A DNA stretch of 64,000 nucleotides from Chitinophaga pinensis (GTDB lineage Bacteria; Bacteroidota; Bacteroidia; Chitinophagales; Chitinophagaceae). The stretch is from contig NZ_VOHS01000010.1 in assembly GCF_007896845.1 (NCBI RefSeq), positions 1 to 64,000 on the forward strand, given 5' to 3'. The stretch's first letter is position 1. Each line of letters begins with the position of its first letter. The notes beneath the pieces were generated by a model. The model had not been told where the DNA came from. It worked only from the letters and a program-made list of their open reading frames with translations, and searched no databases. The position numbers and the translations under genes were made by a program. Below, in pieces: positions 30,545 through 39,693 of the stretch.

Positions 30545-31231
30545 TCAGCTATTTCTGATGATCTCCCAGAATACAATCGGACGTCTGTATTTAAATCCCA
30601 GCAACTCATATACTTTCCTCGCTCTTTCATTGCTGTTGACGAAATGTAAGTACAAGGCATTACCCGCAGAGATATTGGTAGCCATGATATGCGTCACCAG
30701 CTGTTGTGCATATCCTCTGCCGGTAAACGACGGATGCGTACACACGGCACTCACTTCTATCATGCCTGTTACCTTTGTACGTTCACCAGCCACCGCCACC
30801 AGCTGCCCTTCCTGCCGGATGCCATAGTACTGTCCAAGTAAGGGAGTACCTTCAAAAAAGAAACCCGGTTGTACCAGCCCCGTCAGGGCCAGCATGTCGG
30901 GAATATCATTTTCATTCAATGCAATCACTTCTTCTTTTTCTGCAACAGGCAAAGCCGCTTCACAGGTCATCTGTATACAATCCAGCTGGCGTACCAGCTG
31001 CCAGTTATCAGGTAATACCGGCAATTCACCGATGATGATCAACTTCTCTCCTACACTTGTCCATGGCAATAGCTCATTGATATCGGCAGTCGCCGGATCA
31101 GCACATCCCATGAATTGTAAAACACCTGCAGGATATCTTTGTACCTGTGGTGTTCCTTGTGCAAATGACCGGTGTACTGTCTGTAAAGCCTGCCAGACCG
31201 GATTATCCAGCATTTCGTAATGTTTAAGCAT
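30545..31231 (-). CDS. GNAT family N-acetyltransferase
   Basis: 228 residues. The C-terminal half has the acetyl-CoA fold: QEGQLVAVAGERTKVTGMIE (strand beta4), VSAVCTHPSFTGRGYAQQLV with the R/Q-x-x-G-x-G/A P-loop (TGRGYA), and LYLHFVNSNERARKVYELLG as the final helix. The first half (MLKHYEMLDNPVWQALQTVH) is an N-terminal domain common to the FR47-like group. It acetylates a small molecule or protein amine; substrate unknown. Lies alone, convergent with susD. Confidence 0.88.
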   Translation of the reverse strand: MLKHYEMLDNPVWQALQTVHRSFAQGTPQVQRYPAGVLQFMGCADPATADINELLPWTSVGEKLIIIGELPVLPDNWQLVRQLDCIQMTCEAALPVAEKEEVIALNENDIPDMLALTGLVQPGFFFEGTPLLGQYYGIRQEGQLVAVAGERTKVTGMIEVSAVCTHPSFTGRGYAQQLVTHIMATNISAGNALYLHFVNSNERARKVYELLGFKYRRPIVFWEIIRNS

Positions 31232-31322
31232 AGCACGGTATTTTTAGAAGGCGGGTATGTATCTAAAAGTTTCGATTGGTACACATTAAAAAAAGCAATG
31301 ATGTGCTTTAATTTATCACTGC

Positions 31323-31610
31323 CTACACAGTGAAGATAGAAAGGTATTTTATATACTCTGCAAAGATCTCTTTGTTGAGCTTGTATTTGGCATTACGCCC
31401 TTCCTTTTCTGCAATCAGCAGGTCAGCGTCTACCAGTTGTTTGATATGATGGGACACGGTGGATTGTGCGAGGTCGAGCATTTCAAGCAATACGGTGCAT
31501 TGCGTCCAATCCTGCTCTTTTTTTATGGCTTCAACAATCTTGATACGATATGGGTCACCCAATGCTTTGGAAATTCTTTCAATTCTTTTAATGTCTAATT
31601 TCTTATTCAT
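31323..31610 (-). CDS. ArsR-family winged-helix transcription regulator
   Basis: 95 residues from ATG 31610 (MNKKLDIKRIERISKALGDP); the longer frame to 31655 is unlikely. ALGDPYRIKIVEAIKKEQDW is the ArsR opening helix, LDLAQSTVSHHIKQLVDADL the recognition helix, and AEKEGRNAKYKLNKEIFAEY the wing. No conserved cysteine metal box (ELCVCDL type) is present, so it is probably not an arsenic or zinc sensor. It has no co-transcribed target visible: the GNAT gene is 92 bases downstream on the same strand and could be co-regulated. Confidence 0.88.
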   Translation of the reverse strand: MNKKLDIKRIERISKALGDPYRIKIVEAIKKEQDWTQCTVLLEMLDLAQSTVSHHIKQLVDADLLIAEKEGRNAKYKLNKEIFAEYIKYLSIFTV

Positions 31611-32047
31611 TATTGCAAATTTATCGATTCCTGCCCGATGGCAATTGAATGACAATTCCTCAATTTGTCATTTAATTGTCACATGTCGATATATTAATAA
31701 AATCAATCATCTTCAGTTGTAACGCATATAATTTTTTTTACCGGATACTAACAATTTATACGAGTCTACTATCAGGTCGTTCCTGAAAGGCCTTTTATCA
31801 GGGCGGTGTCAGGAAGGTTAGTCATAGATAAGCTGTAGATAACCCGTATATAAGCCGTAGATAAGCCGTTCCTATAGGAATGGAGTATCTACGGCTTATA
31901 TACGGCTTATCTACGGGTCATCTCCGAAAAATCTTCCTGATGCAAACGGGATAAAAACGACCTGTTTTACTAGAAACAGACCGCAGATATTAGCAGTTTC
32001 ACCTATCAGGAAATCAAGTTTTTGAACGAAAGTCATTAAAACAAAAA
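31611..32047. other. Intergenic region with palindromic element
   Basis: About 440 bases with no coding frame of substance. It contains the promoter side of the ArsR gene and, in its middle, a large palindromic element (31845-31904). Confidence 0.6.
31845..31904. repeat. 19-bp inverted repeat with repeated TAAGCCGTAGATA units
   Basis: CGTATATAAGCCGTAGATA (31845-31863) is exactly complementary to 31886-31904. The motif GTAGATAA(G/C)CC recurs on both flanks (31834-31845 and the complement at 31903-31917), and the centre CCTATAGG is itself a palindrome. It is not followed by a T-run, so not a simple terminator. Confidence 0.8.
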
Positions 32048-32074
32048 CCCCGGACCGAGTTAACCGGTCCGGGG
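32048..32074 (-). terminator. Terminator after the esterase gene
   Basis: Stem CCCCGGACC / GGTCCGGGG, 25 bases past the minus-strand stop, followed on that strand by a T-run (GGGGTTTTTGTTTT). Confidence 0.85.
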
Positions 32075-32098
32075 TCAGATATAAAAAAAATTGATCTA

Positions 32099-32974
32099 CT
32101 ACTTCGTAGCCGTTGTCGCAGGCGTCAGAATATGACTATCCGTCATCCAGTTGGTGAGCAGCGGCGGCCATGCCTTAATGGATTGCAGGTTAGAACGGTA
32201 CCCCATATTGAAGGCATGGTTGCCGTTAGCAAAAATATGCGCCTCTACCGGCACCTTTGCCTGCCGGTAACGTTCCAGCAGCTGCACTATTGGTACAGAG
32301 CAACATTCATCATCATTAGCGGCGATAAGGAAAGCTTTAGGGGCATCTGCAGGCACTTTTTCGGGAATGCCCAATGGTCCGGGATATACCAGTATCTGGA
32401 AGTCAGGTTTACCATTCAGGCGGTCAATCGGGTCTTTGGCAGCCGGATCGCCATATCCGGGTGTATAAGCCACCTGTGATACCACTTCGCCACCGGCAGA
32501 AAAGCCCCAGATCCCAACCCTGTTGGTATCAATATTCCATTCCGTCGCATGACTCCGTACAAAACGCATGGCGCGGTAAGCATCCTGACGGATCTCTTTT
32601 TCGAGTGTATACGGAGAGTTTTCCTCGCGGAACAGGCGGTATTTCAGGATGATCGCCGCAACGCCTATACTATTCAGGAAGCGGGCGGGTGCCAGTCCTT
32701 CGGAAGTATATACCAGCAAACGGAAACCTCCTCCGGGACAGATCACAACGGCTGCGCCGGTTGCTTTTTCCTTTGGCGGAAGATAAATAGTAACAGATGG
32801 ATTGTGGATATTCTTTACGTAGTAATCTTTGGCCTCTTCCGGCTCGTTTTTCCTGCTTTCATAACCGGGTGCACCATTGGGCCACAAATAAAAGGTTTTG
32901 GCCGTATCCTGGGCTAAAAGCGTGGAAATTGACATCAGGCAGAACAATGTCAGTAAAACAGACCTGCGTTGCAT
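32099..32974 (-). CDS. Exported alpha/beta hydrolase (acetylxylan-esterase-like)
   Basis: 291 residues. Signal peptide (MQRRSVLLTLFCLMSISTLL then AQ). Strand and oxyanion turn AAVVICPGGGFRLLVYTSEG (G-G-G-x motif), nucleophile elbow GIWGFSAGGEVVSQVAYTPG with Ser in GFSAGG, acid loop KAFLIAANDDECCSVPIVQL, and catalytic His in GNHAFNMGY. This order fits the BD-FAE/acetylxylan-esterase branch found in Bacteroidota that deacetylate plant or sugar esters. Monocistronic, with terminators on both sides. The exact ester substrate is not readable from sequence. Confidence 0.88.
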   Translation of the reverse strand: MQRRSVLLTLFCLMSISTLLAQDTAKTFYLWPNGAPGYESRKNEPEEAKDYYVKNIHNPSVTIYLPPKEKATGAAVVICPGGGFRLLVYTSEGLAPARFLNSIGVAAIILKYRLFREENSPYTLEKEIRQDAYRAMRFVRSHATEWNIDTNRVGIWGFSAGGEVVSQVAYTPGYGDPAAKDPIDRLNGKPDFQILVYPGPLGIPEKVPADAPKAFLIAANDDECCSVPIVQLLERYRQAKVPVEAHIFANGNHAFNMGYRSNLQSIKAWPPLLTNWMTDSHILTPATTATK

Positions 32975-33006
32975 AGTGATTCTGGTTTACTTACAATATA
33001 GATCAT

Positions 33007-33046
33007 ACAGGCCGTATTTTCCAATAGTATGGAAGATACGGCCTGT
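33007..33046 (-). terminator. Terminator after the DUF4272 gene
   Basis: Arms ACAGGCCGTATTTTCCA and TGGAAGATACGGCCTGT pair with one mismatch around a short loop, 24 bases past the stop on the minus strand. Confidence 0.75.
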
Positions 33047-33069
33047 ACAAAGCTGCTGATAGGCGAATA

Positions 33070-33732
33070 TTATAAAGTAGAGGTATCTGTGAGATCCCAG
33101 TCCCGCACATTCATGAAACGTCTCAGCCAGTTCAGGGCCAGATGACGTTCAAAAGAAGCAGGAACATGCACATCTGCCGTGCTTCTGCGGCCGGCAAACA
33201 GGCTATCTCTGTAATGCGTCGTGGTCAGTTCGTAAAAGATATTTTCGTCGTAGATCTCTTCCGGATTACGGAAATACAGGCGGTCCAGAAAGTCTCCCAG
33301 CTTATCCCCCAACGCGGGCAGACTGTCAATCAGTTCACTGATCTGATCTTCACTGAGCTCCTGACCGGGTATAGGTCTTTCCCTTACCAGATTCAGTGAC
33401 CAGGCCAGAATATAAGCGGCTTCTATTCTCCAGCACAGGGCCGTCAGCGTATCATCGCTCACAGTACCACCATTCAGGTAGATAGCTTCCTTTTCGCTCA
33501 CATAAGACCAGATGTTCTCATTCTTGAGCCAGTTCACAATGCCGAATTTCTTCGAATTGTCCTGTATCGTGTAGGCAATTGCAAGCAAAATCATTACTCT
33601 GCACCCTACTTCCCGCGGAGTCGCAAATAGTTGGTGATCAAAATTCAGGTATTCGGGATACGCGATCTGATAATTGTTGATTCCATGTTGCGCGAGTCTC
33701 TCCTCAATTCTTGTAATTCGTGCTGCTAACAT
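33070..33732 (-). CDS. DUF4272 domain-containing protein
   Basis: 220 residues, no signal peptide. Family features: TPREVGCRVMILLAIAYTIQ near the N-terminus, the ALCWRIEAAYILAWSLNLV core with conserved W-R-x-E-A, and a C-terminal ASFERHLALNWLRRFMN then WDLTDTSTL. DUF4272 proteins are widespread cytoplasmic proteins of unknown function. The gene is isolated: nothing is co-transcribed and it has its own terminator. No role is proposed. Confidence 0.8.
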   Translation of the reverse strand: MLAARITRIEERLAQHGINNYQIAYPEYLNFDHQLFATPREVGCRVMILLAIAYTIQDNSKKFGIVNWLKNENIWSYVSEKEAIYLNGGTVSDDTLTALCWRIEAAYILAWSLNLVRERPIPGQELSEDQISELIDSLPALGDKLGDFLDRLYFRNPEEIYDENIFYELTTTHYRDSLFAGRRSTADVHVPASFERHLALNWLRRFMNVRDWDLTDTSTL

Positions 33733-34148
33733 TTATCTAATTAGGCTTCTACTATATATTTATTCACAGGATATTATGCTATAAACATACAATTCCTGCC
33801 AAGATATAACTTTTTACAGAAAGCAACCCTATTTCCTGTAAAAATAACGGCAGATGGATTCAATCCGTGACAATGTTCATTTGCCGGTTCATATTCAAAA
33901 AATTTCTGGTGTACGGACACCTGTCGTCCTTCTAAACCAACCTTCACATGATAAACCGGCGGATTTTTTAACAACTCTTTTAACACCCTATTAATAACTT
34001 GTTTTGGTTCAGGGCGCTATATTGCGGACCTGATAGGCATGCGGAAGCATGTCTCTTCATAACGTGAGATATAACAGCTGGATAATCCTGTCCAGCTCTT
34101 TCTTCCAATATCTCCCGGATGCCCTCTCCGCCATTACACACAATAAAA
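33733..34148. other. Intergenic region with a doubtful small ORF
   Basis: About 415 bases. A 70-codon minus-strand frame (33774-33986) has plausible composition but no signal peptide, motif or conserved neighbour, so it is not called. The remainder is A/T-rich and presumably holds the DUF4272 promoter. Confidence 0.5.
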
Positions 34149-34174
34149 ATACCGGGCAGATGTCCACCCGGTAT
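34149..34174 (-). terminator. Terminator after the cyanophycinase-like gene
   Basis: Stem ATACCGGG / CCCGGTAT with the minus-strand T-run ATTTTTATT after it. It would end the SusC-SusD-peptidase operon about 100 bases past the last stop. Confidence 0.7.
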
Positions 34175-34272
34175 CAGCTGTTATCTTCAATATCGTTATG
34201 CTACTTTCAGACGCTTCACACCATCCACCGGATGACGAACAGCCCTGCAATGTGCGATTGTCTGACTGTATA

Positions 34273-35181
34273 CTAATTATTACTTAAACGCGGCGTATTG
34301 ACACCTGACTGTCTTACAGGGCTGGTAGCAATCACCTTTCGCTGCTGCAGATCAAAACGCTGTCCTCTTCCCAGAAAATAGAAAGGCCCATCCGTATTGT
34401 ACTCTCCTGTAGGACTTTTCTCCTTTCCATTAATATGTGCAATATCATAGACCGCTACATAGGAGTTACCAATCACTTCGAATGTATCCTTCTGTACGAC
34501 TATGGCGGTGCTTTCATCTATACCGATACCCAACAACTCAGGATGCGCTTTAATTACACCAATGAGATCGAATTGCCTGTTGCGGCGCAGGATGTGCTGA
34601 TCAATAGCCACCTTATGAATAAGATCCAGTCCCTGTACATGATCTCCTTCCAGTATACCATTCCCCTTTGTATCTCCGCGAAGCAGGAAAGAGCCCTGTA
34701 TCGTCGCACCGGCAGAAGTACCGCCGATCACGCCACCTCGTGTCAGCACTGCTTTAATCTCCTTTTCTGCCAGTGTATGCAGATATGCATCGGCTATCTT
34801 CCATTGTCTCCCCCCGGGAAACCAGATGGCAGTCGCCTTTTTAAGCGGTGCTACAAAACTCTCCGTATTGGCTACTTTCGGATCACGCGTATGTAATACC
34901 GTCACATTCGCAACACCCAGATCCTGTAATAATTCCTTTTCAAAAGACTTACCTGTTGCCAGCGCAGAGTCTTCTCCAGCGGTAGGAATTACAACGATAT
35001 TGGCGTTAGGACCACCCGCCAGTTCAACAAAGCGTGCCCATATCTCAGGTCCTACCTTACCACCGCCTACAATTATCAGTGCACCTTTCTGCGGACCGAC
35101 AGATGCGTCACTATGCTGTTGCGCCAGACCTGTACCGGCTATTGACAACAGAGTAAAAACAACTACAAACAAGCGTTTCAT
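34273..35181 (-). CDS. Exported S51 family peptidase, cyanophycinase-like
   Basis: 302 residues from ATG 35181 (MKRLFVVVFTLLSIAGTGLA, signal peptide); ATG 35190 is the alternative. GALIIVGGGKVGPEIWARFV is the opening strand. The serine nucleophile lies in GGVIGGTSAGATIQGSFLLR (G-x-S-A-G). The oxyanion/acid region is IWFPGGRQWKIADAYLHTLA, and the His-containing DLIHKVAIDQHILRRNRQFD fits the S51 triad. Known: cyanophycinases cleave beta-Asp-Arg polymer, and relatives act on beta-aspartyl or other peptides. It lies 33 bases after the susD stop, so it belongs to that SusCD operon, suggesting uptake and digestion of a peptide-like nutrient. Confidence 0.85.
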   Translation of the reverse strand: MKRLFVVVFTLLSIAGTGLAQQHSDASVGPQKGALIIVGGGKVGPEIWARFVELAGGPNANIVVIPTAGEDSALATGKSFEKELLQDLGVANVTVLHTRDPKVANTESFVAPLKKATAIWFPGGRQWKIADAYLHTLAEKEIKAVLTRGGVIGGTSAGATIQGSFLLRGDTKGNGILEGDHVQGLDLIHKVAIDQHILRRNRQFDLIGVIKAHPELLGIGIDESTAIVVQKDTFEVIGNSYVAVYDIAHINGKEKSPTGEYNTDGPFYFLGRGQRFDLQQRKVIATSPVRQSGVNTPRLSNN

Positions 35182-35213
35182 AGAAATCATTTTAATGAAT
35201 GTATAAGCATGTA

Positions 35214-36560
35214 TTAATATCCCGGATTAGGCTCAAGGGATTTATCTGCCAGCAGTTCGTCAGCAGGAATAGGAAATACCTGACGGTTCTTATCAGTTAC
35301 GCCTAACACAGTTGCCACTCTTCCCGTACGTACAAGATCAAACCAACGATCACCTTCAAATGCAAACTCAAGTCTTCTCTCCTGCTCCACTGCCAGTATT
35401 ATTGCTGCCTGTGTTGCTTCAGTAAATGTAGCAAGACCGGCTCTATCCCTGATAGCATTCAGATCTTCCAGGGCAGTTGTCAATGCACCTGCCCTCGCTC
35501 TTGCTTCCGCTCGTATCAGATACAGCTCTGCAATGCGGATCAGATAAGCCGGATCTGTACCAGTTGGTGTACGATAGTACAATTTACCATACCAGAGATT
35601 GCCCGGAGGAGCCGTCTGTCCGATCAATGCATTTCTGTTACCTCCAACAGCCGGATCATTTAACTGACTTACCAGTTGTGCATTCGGCGCCCATTCTCTT
35701 CTGCCGCCAAGCGCAGGTGGTAACCACCAGTTGTAGTGACCATTTTTAAAGGAAACACTATAGGCAATTTCCAATACGGATTCCGTTGTCGCTACTGCAT
35801 TATTTGCAAAGAATGCGCTGTAAGGTTTAGCCAGTTTATAGTTAGCTGCATCATCTATTACCTTCGTCGCGTACACTGCTGCCGAATCCCATTGTGTGCG
35901 GTATAAAAAATAACGTGCCTTTAAAGCCCATGCAGTTTTACGCGTTGCACGGTTCCGGTTGGTTGAAAGTGGTAACAACTGCTCTGCTTTATTCAGATCA
36001 CTCAGGACCTGTGCGTAAGTATCCGTCAGACTGCTTCTTTTAATGCCGCTATGGTCACCGGGTAAACGGGTAGGTGTCAATATCAGCTGTACGCCTCCCC
36101 AGCCGCGTGCCAGATCAAAATAACCCAGTGCGCGTACAAAATAGGCTTCTCCTGTCAACTGATCCTTCTTCGCCTGTGTAAACAAAGGGTCGGACAAAGG
36201 AGGAATCGCATCAATGATATAGTTCGCTGAGAGGATCGTACGATAGATCGCGGCCCATGAACTGGCCACATTGCCGTTATCTGCACTCAGCTGACGATTG
36301 GCGATCTGCTGTGGAGCAGACTGTGAACCCGTCCACTGTATATCACCTCCGGAGAGATAAGAAAGTGCCTGAAAATTTGATCCGTAATAACCATCATTAC
36401 CCAGCAGGTTATACAATCCGTTCACGGCTGTTTCTGCACTGGCTGCATTTGTGATGGCCTGCGAATCATCCACCTGTTGCTCCGGCTGTACATCCAGAAA
36501 TTTACTGCAGGACGCAGTAGTCAATAGCACAGCTGTTAATAGCGTATATGTTGATCTCAT
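35214..36560 (-). CDS. SusD/RagB lipoprotein of the peptidase-linked locus
   Basis: 448 residues, at the short end for SusD. Lipobox TASC at Cys18; FLDVQPEQQVDDSQAITNAA; GEAYFVRALGYFDLARGWGG; RIAELYLIRAEARARAGALT; LEFAFEGDRWFDLVRTGRVA; and the family ending VFPIPADELLADKSLEPNPGY. It follows susC by 12 bases and precedes the cyanophycinase-like gene by 33. It binds the ligand at the cell surface for the SusC barrel. The compact size matches SusD proteins associated with smaller ligands, although that is only suggestive. Confidence 0.93.
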   Translation of the reverse strand: MRSTYTLLTAVLLTTASCSKFLDVQPEQQVDDSQAITNAASAETAVNGLYNLLGNDGYYGSNFQALSYLSGGDIQWTGSQSAPQQIANRQLSADNGNVASSWAAIYRTILSANYIIDAIPPLSDPLFTQAKKDQLTGEAYFVRALGYFDLARGWGGVQLILTPTRLPGDHSGIKRSSLTDTYAQVLSDLNKAEQLLPLSTNRNRATRKTAWALKARYFLYRTQWDSAAVYATKVIDDAANYKLAKPYSAFFANNAVATTESVLEIAYSVSFKNGHYNWWLPPALGGRREWAPNAQLVSQLNDPAVGGNRNALIGQTAPPGNLWYGKLYYRTPTGTDPAYLIRIAELYLIRAEARARAGALTTALEDLNAIRDRAGLATFTEATQAAIILAVEQERRLEFAFEGDRWFDLVRTGRVATVLGVTDKNRQVFPIPADELLADKSLEPNPGY

Positions 36561-36572
36561 GTTGTAAGCAGA

Positions 36573-39389
36573 TTAAAGCGTAAGATTTAAACCAAATTGC
36601 ACGGTGCGTGGCTGCGGAGGTGTACCCAGATCATACCCTTGTACATTAGGGTCAGATGTCACATTTACCTCCGGATCTGGTCCTTTGTATTTTTTCAGCA
36701 GCCATAGATTACTACCGCTGAAGTAAATGCGGATATTGCTTGCATGGATACGATCGGCCACTCTTCCGGGCACGGTATATCCCAATGTCAGAGAACTGAG
36801 TCGCAGGAAAGATCCATCTTCCAGAAAACGACTGACAGGATTCAGCGCATAGTTATTACCGATGGTAGTGATCCTCGGTACATCCGTTATATCTCCCGGT
36901 TGCTGCCACCTGTTTAACTGGTTTTTATTGATAGCCCTGCGATCATCTCTCGTACCACCTGATTCATGAAAGAAGCGGTTACTATTATATACTTTGTTGC
37001 CATACTGGAAGTTGAAAAATACTGATGCATCAAAACCTTTGTAGCTAAAAGTGTTATTCAGTCCACCGAAAAACTTCGGCGTAGCCTGTCCCAGCATCTG
37101 TCTGTCTGCCGCTGTGATTTTACCATCTTTTGTTACATCTTCATACACTGCATCACCCGTTTTCTCATCTACATACAACTGCTTATACACAAAGAAGGAA
37201 TGCATCGGGAATCCCTGTGCCATTCTCTCCACAGAGTAAGATGCATCAATCGGAATGTTCAGTTTCTCAATACGGTTGATGTTACGCGCAATATTAAAAC
37301 CTGTCTGCCAGCTAAATTGCTTTGTACGGATATTGACTGTATTAATCCCTAATTCCAGTCCTTTATTGCTGATCTCTCCTGAGTTGCTGGCAATCGTTCT
37401 GAAACCACTGCTCACCGGCAAAGGCAGATTTAACAGCAGATCAGATGTATACTTATCATACCAGTTAAATTCCACATTAATGCGATCATCCAGTAAACCA
37501 AGATCCAGTCCGAAGTTCCATTGACGGGTTGTTTCCCAGCCTAACTGCGGATTGGCCAATTGCTGTGGAATGGTACCCGGATTATCCAGATAGTTAGCGC
37601 CCCCACCCCATAATCCTCTGGAGGCAAAGTTGCCAATACCATTCTGGTTACCCGTCAGCCCATAGTTTGCTCTCAGTTTCAGGTCACTGATGACATCTAC
37701 GCTCTGCAGGAAATGTTCTTCTTTGGCCCTCCATGCAACACCCAATGAAGGAAAGTATCCCCATTGATTATCCTTACCGAATTTTGAAGAAGCATCTGCC
37801 CTGAAATTGACTTCTGCCAGATATTTCCCTTCATAATTATATTCCACACGGGAAAAGAAAGACACCTGTCTGTTTTCCGCACGGTTGGAAGAAGCAGTGG
37901 TTGTAGCAGCGGAAGCTACTTGTTTAAAGGCATCACTGGGAAAGTTGGTACCCTGTGCCCATGTTTGCTGCGCAATATTTCCCTGTATGGAATTGCCCAC
38001 CAATACACCTATTGCATGCCGCTGGCTGTTGTTGCGATAAGACAATGTCTGTTCGTTGACCCAGACAGTATTTTTACTAACACTGGAAGTGGCCAGTCCT
38101 TTACTGGCACTACCTCTGTTTGTATAGCTGTTCCAATATTCAAATTCATCGTAATCGTTATAATCAAGACTCCAGCTGGTACGGAATTTCAGTTGTTTCA
38201 GGATGTCTGCTTCCGCATACAGATTACCGATATAACGGATACTGGTTGAATTCATATCTGTATACTTAATCAGTACATCCAGATTGTCAAAGCCGGCCCA
38301 TTTGGCATAACTGCCATCATCATTAAATTTTGGCAGATAGGTAGGCGTATGTAATGCCGCCTGTAGTATACCTCCCTGCGGACCGTCTCCTACTCTCGCA
38401 TTTGTGCGGCGGGAACGGGATAAGGAATTACTGCTACCAACACGGATCCGGTCTGTTATCTGCTGATCAAGATTTACTTTCAGACTGGCCCGCTGATAAT
38501 CGTTTGTCTTGATACTGGCCAGTTGTTTATTGTAGCCAGCACTGAGATAATACCTTGTTTTTTCGTTTCCACCTGATAGAGATAAATCATAATTCTGTAT
38601 ACCTCCGGTACGGAATATATCATGCAGCCGATCATAGGTAGGCTGCTCTTCCGGTAATCCGCGGCCACCTGCTGACTTAGGCCGGAAGGGGCGTGTATCA
38701 AATGGCTTCCCATCGTTTACCCATGCTTCGTTGATGATAGTTGCGTGTTCCGGACCAGATACCAGCTCCCACAATTCGGGCGCCCATGCTAATCCCAGAT
38801 AGGTATTGAAACCTACTTTAGGTCTGCTGTTGTAAGCGCCTCTTTTTGTAGTAATAAGCACTACACCATTAGCAGCTCTTGCACCATATATAGCCGTCGC
38901 TGTTGCATCTTTCAGAATAGAGATAGATTCAATATCTGCGGGATTAATATCTGCAAGCGGATTATTTCCCTGCCCCTGTGTAGTGACTTTTTGTAAAGAC
39001 TGATTATTGATAAATACACCATCCACTACATACAAAGGATCATTCCCGGCATTGATGGAAGTCGTACCACGTATACGAAAAAAGATACCATCACCGGGTA
39101 CTCCGGTATTGGCGCTTACCTGCACACCGGGCGCGCGGCCCTGTAATTGCTGGTCAAAACTGGCAACAGGTCTGTCTTTGATAGTTGCGGCCTTTATGCT
39201 GGTGACAGCGCCGATGACGGCTTTTCTGCTTTGTGCACCATATCCTACAACAATGACATCGCCGAGCGTGCGATTCATAGAAGAAGCAATAGTAGTGTCG
39301 GCCGACGGAGACGCAGGCGATTGTGCATTACTCAGTAATGGCCCCACCAGCATGCACAGGACAACAGGAGCATGTAAATGTTTTTTCAC
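36573..39389 (-). CDS. SusC-type TonB-dependent receptor lacking the N-terminal regulatory domain
   Basis: 938 residues. Signal peptide (MKKHLHAPVVLCMLVGPLLS then NAQ), then almost directly the TonB box GDVIVVGYG near residues 43-51. The usual carboxypeptidase-like domain and any STN domain are missing. The plug is complete (QLQGRAPGVQVSANTGVPGD, IRGTTSINAGNDPLYVVDGV, AIYGARAANGVVLITTKRG), and the barrel ends RTVQFGLNLTL. Because no STN domain or sigma/FecR pair is nearby, regulation differs from the other SusC. First gene of the SusC-SusD-cyanophycinase-like operon. The imported molecule is unknown, plausibly a peptide. Confidence 0.93.
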   Translation of the reverse strand: MKKHLHAPVVLCMLVGPLLSNAQSPASPSADTTIASSMNRTLGDVIVVGYGAQSRKAVIGAVTSIKAATIKDRPVASFDQQLQGRAPGVQVSANTGVPGDGIFFRIRGTTSINAGNDPLYVVDGVFINNQSLQKVTTQGQGNNPLADINPADIESISILKDATATAIYGARAANGVVLITTKRGAYNSRPKVGFNTYLGLAWAPELWELVSGPEHATIINEAWVNDGKPFDTRPFRPKSAGGRGLPEEQPTYDRLHDIFRTGGIQNYDLSLSGGNEKTRYYLSAGYNKQLASIKTNDYQRASLKVNLDQQITDRIRVGSSNSLSRSRRTNARVGDGPQGGILQAALHTPTYLPKFNDDGSYAKWAGFDNLDVLIKYTDMNSTSIRYIGNLYAEADILKQLKFRTSWSLDYNDYDEFEYWNSYTNRGSASKGLATSSVSKNTVWVNEQTLSYRNNSQRHAIGVLVGNSIQGNIAQQTWAQGTNFPSDAFKQVASAATTTASSNRAENRQVSFFSRVEYNYEGKYLAEVNFRADASSKFGKDNQWGYFPSLGVAWRAKEEHFLQSVDVISDLKLRANYGLTGNQNGIGNFASRGLWGGGANYLDNPGTIPQQLANPQLGWETTRQWNFGLDLGLLDDRINVEFNWYDKYTSDLLLNLPLPVSSGFRTIASNSGEISNKGLELGINTVNIRTKQFSWQTGFNIARNINRIEKLNIPIDASYSVERMAQGFPMHSFFVYKQLYVDEKTGDAVYEDVTKDGKITAADRQMLGQATPKFFGGLNNTFSYKGFDASVFFNFQYGNKVYNSNRFFHESGGTRDDRRAINKNQLNRWQQPGDITDVPRITTIGNNYALNPVSRFLEDGSFLRLSSLTLGYTVPGRVADRIHASNIRIYFSGSNLWLLKKYKGPDPEVNVTSDPNVQGYDLGTPPQPRTVQFGLNLTL

Positions 39390-39641
39390 ATCGAACAGTT
39401 TGGATAATAGTATGCCGTATCAACAGCATACTGTTGATAGTTATGGAAAGGTTGCTATTGTGTTACAGAAATGGGCCTTATTGTGCTGGTGGGATACAAC
39501 GGGCTCAAAGATCAGTCGTTCAACATATTAAAGCTGACATATAGTTGGTCGATAGTTTAGTCTACTAATTATGTAGACAAATATAATTCAAAAAATCAGT
39601 TATCAAAATATCAGGAAGAATAATTACTGCCAATAACAAAA
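39390..39641. other. Upstream region of the second susC
   Basis: About 250 bases without a gene, A/T-rich near 39545-39610. It must hold the promoter of the minus-strand susC operon. No confident -7 or -33 box or operator was found. Confidence 0.45.
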
Positions 39642-39668
39642 CACCCGCATGGTTATACCATGCGGGTG
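39642..39668 (-). terminator. Terminator after the SDR gene
   Basis: Perfect stem CACCCGCATGG / CCATGCGGGTG with a five-base loop, 26 bases past the minus-strand stop; the minus strand continues TTTTGTTATTG. Confidence 0.85.
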
Positions 39669-39693
39669 CTACGTTTGCGGGCCAAAGAAAGGA

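Noticed and set aside
33774..33986. 70-codon minus-strand ORF before the DUF4272 gene
   Set aside because: Plausible composition but no signal peptide, motif, promoter or conserved neighbour; left uncalled.
34049..34276. Plus-strand ORF beside the cyanophycinase-like gene
   Set aside because: Overlaps the terminator hairpin and has no family resemblance.
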